The notes under the pieces are model-generated. The model made no database searches and had not been told where the DNA came from. It saw only the letters and a program-made list of their open reading frames with translations. Positions 9,155 to 18,642 of a stretch of DNA of 64,000 bases are shown piece after piece (position 1 is the stretch's first letter; the number at the start of each line of letters is the position of its first letter). Both the position numbers and the translations under genes were made by a program. The stretch covers positions 591,805-655,804 of the forward strand of contig JBAXHT010000001.1 of assembly GCA_037138755.1 (NCBI GenBank), given 5' to 3'. The DNA is from Armatimonadota bacterium (GTDB taxonomy: Bacteria; Armatimonadota; Fimbriimonadia; Fimbriimonadales; Fimbriimonadaceae).

Positions 9155-12100
9155 AGCAATCGACTAATCAACGCCCAAACGATTCCGACGTTGGTGAGCG
9201 ACTTGATTGCCGAGTCGAATGTCGACGAGGCGTCGGTCAGCTTCGCAACCATCACCCTAGTCGGGACGAAGATCGCGTCGCCAAGCTCAATCCTCGTCGT
9301 TCCCCGCGCTTTTGTGATCGTGCCAGTCGCTCGGATGACTAGAATCTGGGTTGTGTCGGCATCGATTGTCGAACCGCCGCACCTCGCAATGTAATAGTCC
9401 AGGGTCTTGCCTTTCTCAAAAATGAGCGTCGTCGGAAGGATAACAGAACCTCGAACCGCTATCGTTGTGGGTCGCTCAGGAATCGTAAGAATGTCCCCAT
9501 CTTTGAGCGTCAAGTTACTCGAAGACTTTCGATTCTTCTCCACGTCGGCTAGCCGAATTGGGATGTTGCCAGACTCCAGCAGCTCGTCATTTGATAGAGC
9601 TCGTGCTGGTGTAACCGTCTCTCTTTGGAGTAGTTTCTTCGTTGCTTCAGTATCGTTGCTCGAAGACGTTTGAGGCACCGGTACGCCGCCAAGAGCGCCG
9701 AGAAGGGCACTTGAGCTGCTACCTCCTTGCGAGTTCAAGACTCGGATCTTGTCGATATCAGACTTTGCCAGAGCACGAAGGTAGGCCTGCTCTTGAATAT
9801 CCTCCAGCAGCTTCTGGACTCTCGGCGAAAGGCGTTGCTCGGCGTCGCCAGTCAAGTACTTGGGTGAGCGCGTGAACTGGGCACCCTCGAGCCAGCCATC
9901 ATCAGTTCGGCCGCCGGCCATCTTCAGAAGATCATGAAGGGTCTCTCCTCGCTTCGTGATTGCATAGACTCCAGGGTTGTTTACGCGACCCCGAATTTCC
10001 ACCAAGATTGGTGATTCTTGGTAGTCACCCCTACCCGGAATCGTCAGGACGTCCCCGTCCTCCATCAAGGGGTTCAGCCGTCCTGCAAGGACGTCCAGCA
10101 CTTTGTAAGTCTCAAATGCCCTTCTCGATGGTTGCGAACTCTTGCCTGTAGCCGCGTCAAAGGTTCGGGAATGAGAGATTTGCAGTTCTTCGGAGGCATC
10201 CGGGCGCAGACCGCCGGCTAGTTGTATCAAATCTCGCGCGGTAAGCGTTTCAGATCTGGTAAAGTTGCCACTTTTCACGACCGCCCCCTGGATGGTAACA
10301 ATCTGACGTGGTTTGAACTGTGCCTCGTCCACTTCATAAACGACAACCATGTCACGATCTTTAAGGATCACATCATCTTCAACTGATCTCGTCAACGCCT
10401 TTGCCAAGTTCGGCTTCAAAAGTGGACCTTCCGAGCCGTCTGCATTCTTCCGATAAACAAAGACTGCCTCGTAGCTAGCAGTTGGCAGTGGACCGCCTGC
10501 TTGAAGCATTAAGTCGGAAAGCCGCATCCCGTCCAACCGGAGGAACTTGCCAGGAGTTCGAACCGCTCCTTTGATCGTGACGACTCGATCTTCGAGCCAC
10601 ATCACTTCAGTTGCGAAGTAGATCCGGATTCGGTCACCGCGCTGCAACACGATGTCCGCCTGAGCATCCTTTGCAAGCACCTTTTGCAAATCGACAGGCA
10701 AGAGCGCAATCGTCTTATCTGGGTTCTCGCGGTACAGGTCTGCACGCGCTCCATAGGCGTCCTTAAGGATCCCTCGCGCCTCGGAAATCGCGTCCGAAAT
10801 CTTCATCCCTTGTCGGAACTGGTAGGCGCGAGGCTGGTCTACCGCTCCTTCGACTTCGATCGAGTTCTCGATTTCCTCGCGGAGGGCGTAAAGCGTCACA
10901 ACGTCACCTTCTTTCAGGTTTGGATTGGTCTCGCCTGTCAAGTCAACTGTGTTCAGTTGTCGCTCAATACCGGGATTTACCGACTTGATCTCCGCGCGGC
11001 TGAGGATTGCGGTCGACTTCGCCCCGCCGGCGTAGCTGAGAAGGTCTTTGACTCGCTCGGTCGGAAGGATTTCATAAACCGCTGGACGTCCAACTTCGCC
11101 TTTAATGGCGACGCGGTTCGTGGCCGTAGGAACGAGAATCAGGTCTCCCGGCTGGAGTGCCACGTCCTGGCTAGGATCTCCCTTCAGCAAGTAGGAGTAC
11201 AGATCGATTGTCCGCGATTGGCCGTTGCTTCGCCGCAACTGAATGTTTCGGAAGGAGCCGTTCAGCGTGGGACCGCCTGCGGCATATAGTGCGTTGAACA
11301 GCGTCATCACACTTGGGACCTGATAGCTGCCCTGGGCCATCACTTCACCGACGATTGAGATTGAAATGGTTCTCAGCTCTCCTAGCGAAACGGAAACGCT
11401 TGCGTCTCGGAGTCCTCGTTGAATTTCCTTGGTAATCGCCTTCTCAGCCTGGGCAAGCGTCATGCCGCGAACCGTGAGCTTCGTTCCCATCACTGGCACG
11501 ATTAAGGTGCCGGTCGAGTCAACGGTGATCGTCCGCTCTTTTGGCTGCTCAAGCGGACTGGAGTATCGGACGACCAGCTTGTCCCCAGCTCCGAGCTGAT
11601 AGCGCTCGGGAGCAGGCATCGCCACGTTTCCGTTTGCCATTTGGTTGGGCCCAACGAAGTACTGTAGGGCATTAACTGTACTGCCTACTTGCGGTTTTTC
11701 CCTGTCCGAGTCGTTCGTGCGGACCGCTTTCTGATCCTCTGTCTTAGAAGCAGTTTTCGATTCCTTCTGGGGATTCGTGCCCTGCTTCGGATCTGAAGTG
11801 GCTTCATCCTTTTCGTTGGATTCCTTCTCTCCGTTCTTCGGCTTTACACCAGAGTTCAGGGACGCCTGTCGCCACTTCAAGTTCTCGCGAGCAGCGGAGA
11901 AATAGCTGTGTCCAAATACCTCTAATCCTTTGAATGGCCCTTCGGCAAATGCCGAAGGACTGAGAATCTCGGTAACTTCCTTTGGCTCAGATTGCAGCGG
12001 TGTGTTGGTCGATTTTTCTGTTTGACCTTGTTTGAGCTTCGACTTCTCGGACTTATTCTTTTCCGATTTGTCCTTTGGGTTCTCTTTTGAGTTTTCGGTC

Positions 12101-12273
12101 CCGGATGGCTTTTCTTCTGGAATCGGTCTCCCGGGCTGAGGCTTGGTCGGTTGTTCCTTCTTTTGAGTCGGAGGCGTATCTTGTTTGGTTTGAGCGACGA
12201 CTAACGAACTGACCAGCAGAAGTGCTACACCCAGGAGCGCGATAGCTCGAAAACGATGCGTGAAGGAACCCAC
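9151..12273 (-). CDS. Large SLBB-domain polysaccharide export protein (Wza-like)
   Basis: 1040 residues from a GTG. An N-terminal signal or membrane segment (ALLGVALLLVSSLVVA) precedes a ~150-residue low-complexity Lys/Pro/Glu/Ser linker. A Poly_export domain (YQLGAGDKLVVRY) follows, then seven SLBB-type repeats recognised by the G-x-V...LxDLLxxAGG pattern. A C-terminal hydrophobic helix (VGIVWALISRLL) ends the protein. Wza proteins form the outer-membrane export channel for capsule or exopolysaccharide and normally have two to three SLBB domains, so this is an elongated version. No other polysaccharide genes are adjacent; it follows the nucleoside hydrolase gene by 22 bases. Confidence 0.85.
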   Translation of the reverse strand: MGSFTHRFRAIALLGVALLLVSSLVVAQTKQDTPPTQKKEQPTKPQPGRPIPEEKPSGTENSKENPKDKSEKNKSEKSKLKQGQTEKSTNTPLQSEPKEVTEILSPSAFAEGPFKGLEVFGHSYFSAARENLKWRQASLNSGVKPKNGEKESNEKDEATSDPKQGTNPQKESKTASKTEDQKAVRTNDSDREKPQVGSTVNALQYFVGPNQMANGNVAMPAPERYQLGAGDKLVVRYSSPLEQPKERTITVDSTGTLIVPVMGTKLTVRGMTLAQAEKAITKEIQRGLRDASVSVSLGELRTISISIVGEVMAQGSYQVPSVMTLFNALYAAGGPTLNGSFRNIQLRRSNGQSRTIDLYSYLLKGDPSQDVALQPGDLILVPTATNRVAIKGEVGRPAVYEILPTERVKDLLSYAGGAKSTAILSRAEIKSVNPGIERQLNTVDLTGETNPNLKEGDVVTLYALREEIENSIEVEGAVDQPRAYQFRQGMKISDAISEARGILKDAYGARADLYRENPDKTIALLPVDLQKVLAKDAQADIVLQRGDRIRIYFATEVMWLEDRVVTIKGAVRTPGKFLRLDGMRLSDLMLQAGGPLPTASYEAVFVYRKNADGSEGPLLKPNLAKALTRSVEDDVILKDRDMVVVYEVDEAQFKPRQIVTIQGAVVKSGNFTRSETLTARDLIQLAGGLRPDASEELQISHSRTFDAATGKSSQPSRRAFETYKVLDVLAGRLNPLMEDGDVLTIPGRGDYQESPILVEIRGRVNNPGVYAITKRGETLHDLLKMAGGRTDDGWLEGAQFTRSPKYLTGDAEQRLSPRVQKLLEDIQEQAYLRALAKSDIDKIRVLNSQGGSSSSALLGALGGVPVPQTSSSNDTEATKKLLQRETVTPARALSNDELLESGNIPIRLADVEKNRKSSSNLTLKDGDILTIPERPTTIAVRGSVILPTTLIFEKGKTLDYYIARCGGSTIDADTTQILVIRATGTITKARGTTRIELGDAIFVPTRVMVAKLTDASSTFDSAIKSLTNVGIVWALISRLL

Positions 12274-12295
12274 TATGGCTCTAATTTACCAGGAT

Positions 12296-13159
12296 TTAGC
12301 TTGCCGTCACGCTGAAATACTCATCGAAGAAGGCGACGACGTTGACACCCGAGGCAACTAAGTCGTTGCCTTCACCTTCGGTGAAATAGGTAGCCCCGGT
12401 ACGCGCATCGCAGTGGACTCGACCTCGCTTGAACTTACAAATATCGGGCTGGAAGATTGTTGCGACGGCCAAAGGGTCGTGGAACACCATTTTCTTGGTG
12501 TGCGAGAACCAGTCTTGGGCCATTGGGACGACGGTTTCCAGCGGCTGGCCGATGAACCTGCTCTCCACTTCCTCTGGGGACATGGTGCATTGGGTTGTGA
12601 CATCTAGGCCGAACCAGCAATGGTCAGGTCTTGACGCCTTGACCACAATCGAAGTTGCCACCGGATCAATCAGGCAGTTCCATTCCGGTTCGTTGCTAAT
12701 GAAGAACTTGCCGGCCATGGTGTAGAGACCTTTCAGCAGGAACGGAATCTCGGGATCTATGGCAAAAAGAAGTGCCAGGTTCATGAATGGACCGATACTG
12801 ATGAGCGTGATTTCGCCCGGACGTGAACGAATCTGCTGGCGGAGAAAGTCAACGGCGGCATCCTCGGGATAGTCCAATGAGTGGGGTAGGTGCTCGATTG
12901 GTGAGTATTGCGAACACCAGGGCTGACCTTGGCCGTAGGTCAGCACTGCTGATCTTCCGGCAACAATTGGCACGTCATCTCTTCCAACCGATTTGCACAG
13001 AACTTCAGCGATCGCCGCTCGCTGGGCGACGGGGCCGCTGACGGTAGTGATCCCTAATAGTTCACACCGGGGCTGTTTCAGTAGGTAGCTAATCGCAACG
13101 GCATCATCGATGTCATTTCCCGGATCAGTGTCGAGCAGAATTGGGATTCGGTCGGTCAT
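12296..13159 (-). CDS. Inosine-uridine preferring nucleoside hydrolase family protein
   Basis: 287 residues. The calcium-binding fingerprint DTDPGNDIDDA is at residues 10-20. The distal FHDPLAV motif supplies the further metal and base ligands of the fold. These enzymes cleave ribonucleosides to ribose and base for salvage. The ATG abuts the stop of the ornithine cyclodeaminase gene with no spacer, so the two form an operon. Base specificity cannot be read from sequence. Confidence 0.92.
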   Translation of the reverse strand: MTDRIPILLDTDPGNDIDDAVAISYLLKQPRCELLGITTVSGPVAQRAAIAEVLCKSVGRDDVPIVAGRSAVLTYGQGQPWCSQYSPIEHLPHSLDYPEDAAVDFLRQQIRSRPGEITLISIGPFMNLALLFAIDPEIPFLLKGLYTMAGKFFISNEPEWNCLIDPVATSIVVKASRPDHCWFGLDVTTQCTMSPEEVESRFIGQPLETVVPMAQDWFSHTKKMVFHDPLAVATIFQPDICKFKRGRVHCDARTGATYFTEGEGNDLVASGVNVVAFFDEYFSVTAS

Positions 13160-14188
13160 TTAGACCAAAGATAGCACGAGCCCGCTGTGCCCGTACAAAT
13201 CCTTAACGTCGGGCATGATCGGCATCAGGTCAATCGGCTCGCCATAGGCATGCTTTTGGCACATTTGGTAAACCCAGCGCAGCGCGGAGAAGTCTTCGAG
13301 GGCGAATCCGACGGAGTCGAAGATGGTGACTTCGGTTTCGGTGGTTCGTCCGGCGGAGGGCTGTTGAAGGACTCGCCAGAGCTCGGTCACCGGGAAGTCG
13401 GCGGGCATTTGTTGGATGTCTCCTTCGACCCTGGTTTGCGGCTCGTATTCCACGTAAACGTTGCCCTTAGTCAGCACGTCAGCGGCAAGTTCGGTCTTCC
13501 CGGGGCAGTCGCCGCCGATGGCGTTAATGTGCATGCCGGGTTCGATCATGTCTCCGGTTAAGATCGTTGCCTTCGTTTTGTCGGCGGTGCAGGTCGTGAC
13601 GATGTCCGCTCCGCGGACCGCTTCACGGGTGGACTCGCAGATCGTGATGTTCAGGTGCCCGAGGTTTCGCTTCAGCTTCGCTGCCGCGTGTGGGTCGGTG
13701 TCGAAGACGGCGAACTCGCGGACACCCATGAGTTCGTTGAAGGCGACGATCTGGAACTCCGATTGCGATCCACAACCGATCATCGCCATTCTTTTTGAAT
13801 CAGGTCTGGCGAGTAACTTCGCAACGAAGACTGAAGTTGCGGCAGTTCGGATTGCGGTCAGCAGGGTCATCTCCGAAAGCAGATTCGGCCAGCCGGTCGT
13901 CAGGTCGCTGAGGGCTCCGAAGGCCATGACGGTCGACATGCCGTGGAGATAGTTCTTTGGGTGACCGTTCACGTACTTGAACGCGAACTCTTCGTCCGTC
14001 GACGACGGCATCAGCTCGACGACGCCGAGGTCGCAGTGGTTGGCGGTGCGAGCAACCTTCTGAAACGTCTCCCATCGACCGTAATCTTCCTCCAGCTTTT
14101 CGACCACACCAGCGATGCAGGTTTTGAGGCCAAGGTCTCGGACTAGGCGAGCCATTTCGGTTACGGAGACGAACGTCGTTGTTGCCAC
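13160..14188 (-). CDS. Ornithine cyclodeaminase
   Basis: 342 residues from a GTG. The NAD-binding segment MAMIGCGSQSEFQ and the motif GGDCPGKTEL, with its Asp, match true ornithine cyclodeaminases rather than the looser mu-crystallin/alanine dehydrogenase relatives. DSVGFALEDFSALR near residue 290 is also typical. The enzyme converts L-ornithine to L-proline plus ammonia using bound NAD. A CACAAT hexamer lies exactly 6 nt before the GTG, supporting it over later ATGs. First gene of a unit with the nucleoside hydrolase. Confidence 0.9.
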   Translation of the reverse strand: MATTTFVSVTEMARLVRDLGLKTCIAGVVEKLEEDYGRWETFQKVARTANHCDLGVVELMPSSTDEEFAFKYVNGHPKNYLHGMSTVMAFGALSDLTTGWPNLLSEMTLLTAIRTAATSVFVAKLLARPDSKRMAMIGCGSQSEFQIVAFNELMGVREFAVFDTDPHAAAKLKRNLGHLNITICESTREAVRGADIVTTCTADKTKATILTGDMIEPGMHINAIGGDCPGKTELAADVLTKGNVYVEYEPQTRVEGDIQQMPADFPVTELWRVLQQPSAGRTTETEVTIFDSVGFALEDFSALRWVYQMCQKHAYGEPIDLMPIMPDVKDLYGHSGLVLSLV

Positions 14189-14194
14189 CCTTCT

Positions 14195-14200
14195 ATTGTG
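14195..14200 (-). promoter_or_regulatory. -10-like hexamer CACAAT, leaderless start
   Basis: CACAAT on the minus strand is exactly 6 nt before GTG 14188 of the ornithine cyclodeaminase gene. Confidence 0.45.
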
Positions 14201-14209
14201 AAGGGTCGG

Positions 14210-15031
14210 CTACTTGGAAAGTAACCCCTGATCACCCATCCAGTCGAGGAATCGGTTGACCCATGTCTTGACTACGGCTTTTTCGCTTCGATCCCCCATG
14301 TTGAAACCGTGTCCGCCCGTGTGCAAGATGTGAGCCTCATAAGGCGTCTTTGCTTGCTTATAAACGTTGATCAGGTTCAAAACCACGTTGGACGCGCCAT
14401 CATCCTGCGCTACGATCATAAACGAGGGTGGCAAAGTGCCTTTGAACTCCTTTGGAACCCCAACCGGTCCGGGATAAACCCAGGCGGCGAAGTCGGGTTG
14501 GGCGTTCATCTGATCGACAGTATCCTTTGCATCCGGGTCAGCTTTGCCTTGGAACGTGGCCAGTGAGACGACTTCCCCACCCGCAGAAAAGCCAAGCATT
14601 CCGACTTTCTTGATTCCGTAGACGTCCGCGATTGTTCGCACCAGACGGACGGCACGCATCGCGTCGACGGGTGCATCCTTCTCAATCGTCAGGCCAGAGC
14701 CCTCTTCACGCACCAATCGGTATTTGAGCACAAAACAGGTGATCCCCTTTTCAGCAAGGAGTTTCGCGGGCTTAAACCCTTCCTCTCCAACGACCAACTC
14801 CCGAAACCCTCCGCCCGGGGCGATGATGAGACCGGTTCCGGTCGCCTTGCCTACGGGTGGCTCGTAGACGGTAAGCGATGGGTTGTAAATGTTTCCGATC
14901 GACCAGGCGTGCGGCTTGGTCTCCGGCTCATTGCGCCGAGCTTCCGACCCGGGCGCACCGTTTGGCCAGAGGGGGATTGAGGGCCTTCCATCTTGAGCCA
15001 GAATTGCGGATGCGAGCAACGTCAACAACAT
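14210..15031 (-). CDS. Secreted alpha/beta hydrolase (acetyl xylan esterase / BD-FAE type)
   Basis: 273 residues with a short signal peptide (MLLTLLASAILA). The oxyanion segment IIAPGGGF and nucleophile elbow MLGFSAGGEV (GFSAG) fit esterases of the BD-FAE/pectin acetylesterase group. A later AQDDGASN gives the Asp and HTGGHGF the His. These act on acetylated plant polysaccharides or related esters in the periplasm. TAGCGT lies 6 nt before the ATG. It is 21 bases downstream-facing from the ornithine cyclodeaminase unit but probably has its own transcript. Confidence 0.83.
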   Translation of the reverse strand: MLLTLLASAILAQDGRPSIPLWPNGAPGSEARRNEPETKPHAWSIGNIYNPSLTVYEPPVGKATGTGLIIAPGGGFRELVVGEEGFKPAKLLAEKGITCFVLKYRLVREEGSGLTIEKDAPVDAMRAVRLVRTIADVYGIKKVGMLGFSAGGEVVSLATFQGKADPDAKDTVDQMNAQPDFAAWVYPGPVGVPKEFKGTLPPSFMIVAQDDGASNVVLNLINVYKQAKTPYEAHILHTGGHGFNMGDRSEKAVVKTWVNRFLDWMGDQGLLSK

Positions 15032-15184
15032 AACGCAACGCTACCCCAAATAAAAGACGAGTTGAATCTACTGAGAGGCTAGACGTGGCGCCTGGAATCG
15101 GCATAAACTGTTTGAGCAAATGGTATTAATGCGTTGGAATACATATTCCGGCACCGAAATATCATTCACCAGGAGTTCTCGAAG

Positions 15185-16201
15185 ATGAAGAATTGGATCC
15201 TTTCGGCCATGTTGGCCTCGCTCGTCATTGCCGGATGCGGCTCAGGTTCGGGGGACAGTAGCACTGCTCCGACGGGAGATACCAGTTCGGCAACCACGAA
15301 GCCTGCAGCTGGCGGGGACAAAGTTGCGGTTGCTTTTGTCACCAACAACACCTCCGACTTCTGGAAGATTGCTCAAGCGGGTTGCGAGAAGGCAGAGAAA
15401 GAGCTTGGCAGCGTGAAGCTTGAGTTCAAGATGCCGGCAGACGGAACCGCTGCAGCACAGAAGCAGATTCTCGACGATTTGGTTTCGAACGGAATCAAAG
15501 CCATCGCCGTCAGCCCGGTTGACCCTAAAGGGCAATCGGCGGACCTGGACGTTCTGGCAGGAAAGACGTTCTTGATGACCCAGGACAGCGATGCTCCGCA
15601 GAGCAAGCGTGAAGTGTTCCTTGGAACCGATAACGTCGCCGCCGGACGAATGGCTGGCGAAGAAGTTAAGAAAGCCCTTCCGGGCGGCGGAAAGATTGCC
15701 GTCTTCGTCGGAAAGGCTGACGCGCAGAACGCGAAGGAGCGATTCCAGGGACTCCAGGAGGCTCTGAAGGGTAGCAATGTCACGATCATCGGCGATGCGC
15801 CAAAGACCGACGATACCGACCGGGCACGAGCAAAGCAGAATGTTGCGGACACCTTGGTTGCCAATGCTGACGTTGCATGTTTGGTTGGGCTGTGGTCGTA
15901 CAACGGCCCGGCAATTTTGAACGCAGTAAAGGAAGCCAAGAAGGAAGGCAAGGTCAAGATTGTTGCGTTTGATGAGGAAACTGACACACTGAAGGGAGTT
16001 GAGGATGGGTTCATCGAAGCGACCATCGTTCAGCAGCCGTTCGAGTTTGGTTATCAATCGGTGAAGATGATGGCCGCAGCAGCGGGCGGCGACAAGAAAG
16101 GAATTCCGGCTTCCAAGCAGATCTTTGTTCCGACGACTTCGGTGAAGAAGGATTCGGTTGTGGAGTTCGCGAAGAAGCTCAAGGAAATGACAGGCAAGTA
16201 A
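15185..16201 (+). CDS. Sugar ABC transporter substrate-binding lipoprotein (RbsB-like)
   Basis: About 338 residues from ATG 15185, chosen because AGGAG lies 9 nt upstream and a signal peptide begins there. LVIAGCG is a lipobox, so the protein is anchored to a membrane by the Cys. The rest is a Peripla_BP_4-type sugar-binding fold (FVTNNTSDFWKIAQ, VSPVDPKG, GTDNVAAGRMAG). It is the receptor of the importer encoded by the next two genes. The ligand is probably a monosaccharide, but the exact sugar is not deducible. Confidence 0.9.
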   Translation: MKNWILSAMLASLVIAGCGSGSGDSSTAPTGDTSSATTKPAAGGDKVAVAFVTNNTSDFWKIAQAGCEKAEKELGSVKLEFKMPADGTAAAQKQILDDLVSNGIKAIAVSPVDPKGQSADLDVLAGKTFLMTQDSDAPQSKREVFLGTDNVAAGRMAGEEVKKALPGGGKIAVFVGKADAQNAKERFQGLQEALKGSNVTIIGDAPKTDDTDRARAKQNVADTLVANADVACLVGLWSYNGPAILNAVKEAKKEGKVKIVAFDEETDTLKGVEDGFIEATIVQQPFEFGYQSVKMMAAAAGGDKKGIPASKQIFVPTTSVKKDSVVEFAKKLKEMTGK

Positions 16202-17680
16202 TTGCTAGAAATCCACGGAGTCAGCAAGCGATTCCCGGGCGTTGTTGCGCTCGACTCCGTGGATATGAGCCTCGCCTCGGGCGAGGTGGTTGCTCTGCTT
16301 GGTGAGAACGGTGCCGGTAAGAGCACCTTGATGAAGATCATCGGCGGCGTGTACCAGGCGGACGCGGGTTCCCTTGTTGTTGACAGTGTCTCTTGTACGT
16401 TTCGGTCGCCGTCCGAGGCTTTGGATAAGGGAATTCGGGTGGTTTTTCAGGAGCTTTCGGTTCTGGAGAACCTTGATATCTCGGAGAACATTTTTCTCGG
16501 CCGAGAGCTTCAACGGGCCGGCCTTGTGGATCGCCGGAAGATGCGCGAACTGACGGCAGGTTACCTGGAGAAAGTCGGGTTGAAGAGATCACCTTCGACG
16601 TTAGTCGCATCGCTTTCGATAGCCGAGCGGCAGCTCGTTGAAATCGCGAAGGCGTTCTCGATGAAGGTTCGGTACCTGATCCTAGATGAGCCGACTTCGA
16701 GTTTGACTCTAGAAGAGAGCACCCGTTTATTCGAGATCATCGCGGAATTCAAGAAGGATGGAGTTGGAATCTTTTACATATCCCACAGGCTTGATGAGAT
16801 CGGGGTCGTGGCGGATCGGGTTGTGGGGCTGCGGGATGGGCGCAATGCCGGTTCTTTGAAAAAGGAAGAAATTAGCCAAGAGGCGATGGTGAAATTGATG
16901 GTTGGTCGGGACATCAAGCCGTCGGTTTCGGTTGGGGCTTCTGAAGGTTCGGAGGTTGTTCTGGAGGTCAGCGAGTTGCGGACGGCGCGCTATCCAGCGA
17001 GTCCGGTTTCCTTTTCGATTCGAGCAGGAGAGATTTTGGGATTGGCGGGACTGGTTGGTGCCGGTCGGTCCGAGGTGACCCGCGCGCTGTTCGGAATTGA
17101 CCCTTGCCGGGGGCACGTCAAGCTAAATGGCGAGACTCTTGCAGTCAAATCGCCCAAGGATGCGATCCGGGCGGGGATGTTTTTGGTGCCCGAGGACCGG
17201 CGAAATACTGGCCTCACGACGACCTTGTCAGTTGGAGAGAACATTGTTCTCCCGGCGTGGAGCAAGTTCTCGTTGATGGGACTGAAGAAGATTCGTGCCG
17301 CTCGCAATTATGCTGGTGACGGTGTCGAACAGATGAACGTCAAGACCCCAGGAATCGACCAGATTGTGGCGAACCTTTCCGGCGGGAATCAGCAAAAGGT
17401 GGTGCTTGCCCGGTGGCTGCAGATGAACCCCAGGGTGATGCTGATCGACGAGCCAACGCGGGGGATTGATGTTGGTTCTAAGGCCGAAATCTATACTGAA
17501 CTGCGCCGACTCGCCGCGCAAGGTTTGGCGATATTGATGGTTTCCAGCGACATGGAAGAAGTTCTGGCAGTCAGCGATCGGATCGGGGTGATGCACGAGG
17601 GGCGGCTTTCGGGGGTTCTTGATCGCGCGGACGCCACTGAGGAGGCGATTATGAATTTGGCAGTTGGTGGGGCAGTATGA
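16202..17680 (+). CDS. Sugar ABC transporter ATP-binding protein (RbsA-like)
   Basis: 492 residues with two fused nucleotide-binding domains, as in RbsA/MglA. Domain 1 has GENGAGKST and DEPTSSLT. Domain 2 has a degenerate Walker A (GLVGAGRSE), LSGGNQQKVVLARWL and DEPTRGIDVGSK. It powers import of the sugar delivered by the upstream lipoprotein. The start is a TTG directly after the preceding stop; the next in-frame Met would delete the first strand, so TTG is preferred. It overlaps the permease gene by ATGA. Confidence 0.95.
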   Translation: MLEIHGVSKRFPGVVALDSVDMSLASGEVVALLGENGAGKSTLMKIIGGVYQADAGSLVVDSVSCTFRSPSEALDKGIRVVFQELSVLENLDISENIFLGRELQRAGLVDRRKMRELTAGYLEKVGLKRSPSTLVASLSIAERQLVEIAKAFSMKVRYLILDEPTSSLTLEESTRLFEIIAEFKKDGVGIFYISHRLDEIGVVADRVVGLRDGRNAGSLKKEEISQEAMVKLMVGRDIKPSVSVGASEGSEVVLEVSELRTARYPASPVSFSIRAGEILGLAGLVGAGRSEVTRALFGIDPCRGHVKLNGETLAVKSPKDAIRAGMFLVPEDRRNTGLTTTLSVGENIVLPAWSKFSLMGLKKIRAARNYAGDGVEQMNVKTPGIDQIVANLSGGNQQKVVLARWLQMNPRVMLIDEPTRGIDVGSKAEIYTELRRLAAQGLAILMVSSDMEEVLAVSDRIGVMHEGRLSGVLDRADATEEAIMNLAVGGAV

Positions 17681-18633
17681 AGTTTGGTAAAGAGCTCAGC
17701 ATTTTCTTGATCCTGATGGCGGTTTGCATGTTCACGGGCTACCGAAATCCTAACTTTTTTAGTCAGGCCAACATCTTGAACACGACGAAGCTGATCGGCA
17801 TCTACGGTATTTTCAGCATCGGAATGGGCTTTGTGATTATCACGGGCGGGATCGATCTGAGCGTCGGATCGGTGTTCGCTTTGCTCGGCGTCGGGCTCTC
17901 GATGCTTCTGACGGAGCATCAAATGAACCCTTGGCTGGCGGTGCTACTGGTGGTTTTTGTTGGCGGTCTGTTGGGGCTAGTCCATGGCTTGCTGGTCACC
18001 AAAGCGAAGCTCCAGTCGTTCATCGTGACTCTTTGTGGGCTCATGATTTACCGCTCGCTTGCGCGGACAATCACCAATGACGGCACCCGGAATTTTTCGG
18101 ATGCTCCGCAGGCGGCTTGGCTGCGGGACTACGCAAACGGGGACTGGCTCGGTCTACCCACGACGATGTGGCTCTTGCTGGTTGTGATGATGATTGCTTT
18201 CGTGGTCTTGCACAAAAGCGTGTACGGGATTCGGCTTTTTGCGACTGGGCAGAACGAGGAGTCCGCTCGGTTCGCGGGCCTGCCTACTCAAAAGCTTGTC
18301 CTGTCGACTTATGTGATTTGTGGGTTGCTGGCGGGGGTTTCGGGGGTTTTGTTGTCGCTTTATACGGGCTCGGTCGCTTCCAGCTCGCACGGGAATGGGT
18401 ACGAGCTGTACGCGGTGGCGGCTTGCGTCCTTGGCGGATTCTCGCTGAAAGGCGGCGACGGAAGCATTTTTGGCGTGGTTTTGGCGACCGCGTTACTTCA
18501 GGTTTTACGGAACATGATCAACATGCTCCAGTTGCCTCAGCCGTTAGAATTTACGATTATTGGCGGAGTGATTCTGGCTGGTGTATTAATCGACGGTGCA
18601 ATTCGCAATCGGAAGAAACGAATTTCTGCGTAG
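17677..18633 (+). CDS. Sugar ABC transporter permease (RbsC-like)
   Basis: 318 residues with eight to ten hydrophobic segments. The family region ITGGIDLSVGSVFALLGVG is near residue 50 and the EAA-like loop with GTGxNEESARFAGL is in the middle. It forms the membrane channel, probably as a homodimer, with the ATPase and binding lipoprotein encoded just upstream. The ATGA overlap shows translational coupling. Confidence 0.95.
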   Translation: MKFGKELSIFLILMAVCMFTGYRNPNFFSQANILNTTKLIGIYGIFSIGMGFVIITGGIDLSVGSVFALLGVGLSMLLTEHQMNPWLAVLLVVFVGGLLGLVHGLLVTKAKLQSFIVTLCGLMIYRSLARTITNDGTRNFSDAPQAAWLRDYANGDWLGLPTTMWLLLVVMMIAFVVLHKSVYGIRLFATGQNEESARFAGLPTQKLVLSTYVICGLLAGVSGVLLSLYTGSVASSSHGNGYELYAVAACVLGGFSLKGGDGSIFGVVLATALLQVLRNMINMLQLPQPLEFTIIGGVILAGVLIDGAIRNRKKRISA

Positions 18634-18642
18634 TTCGTCTTT

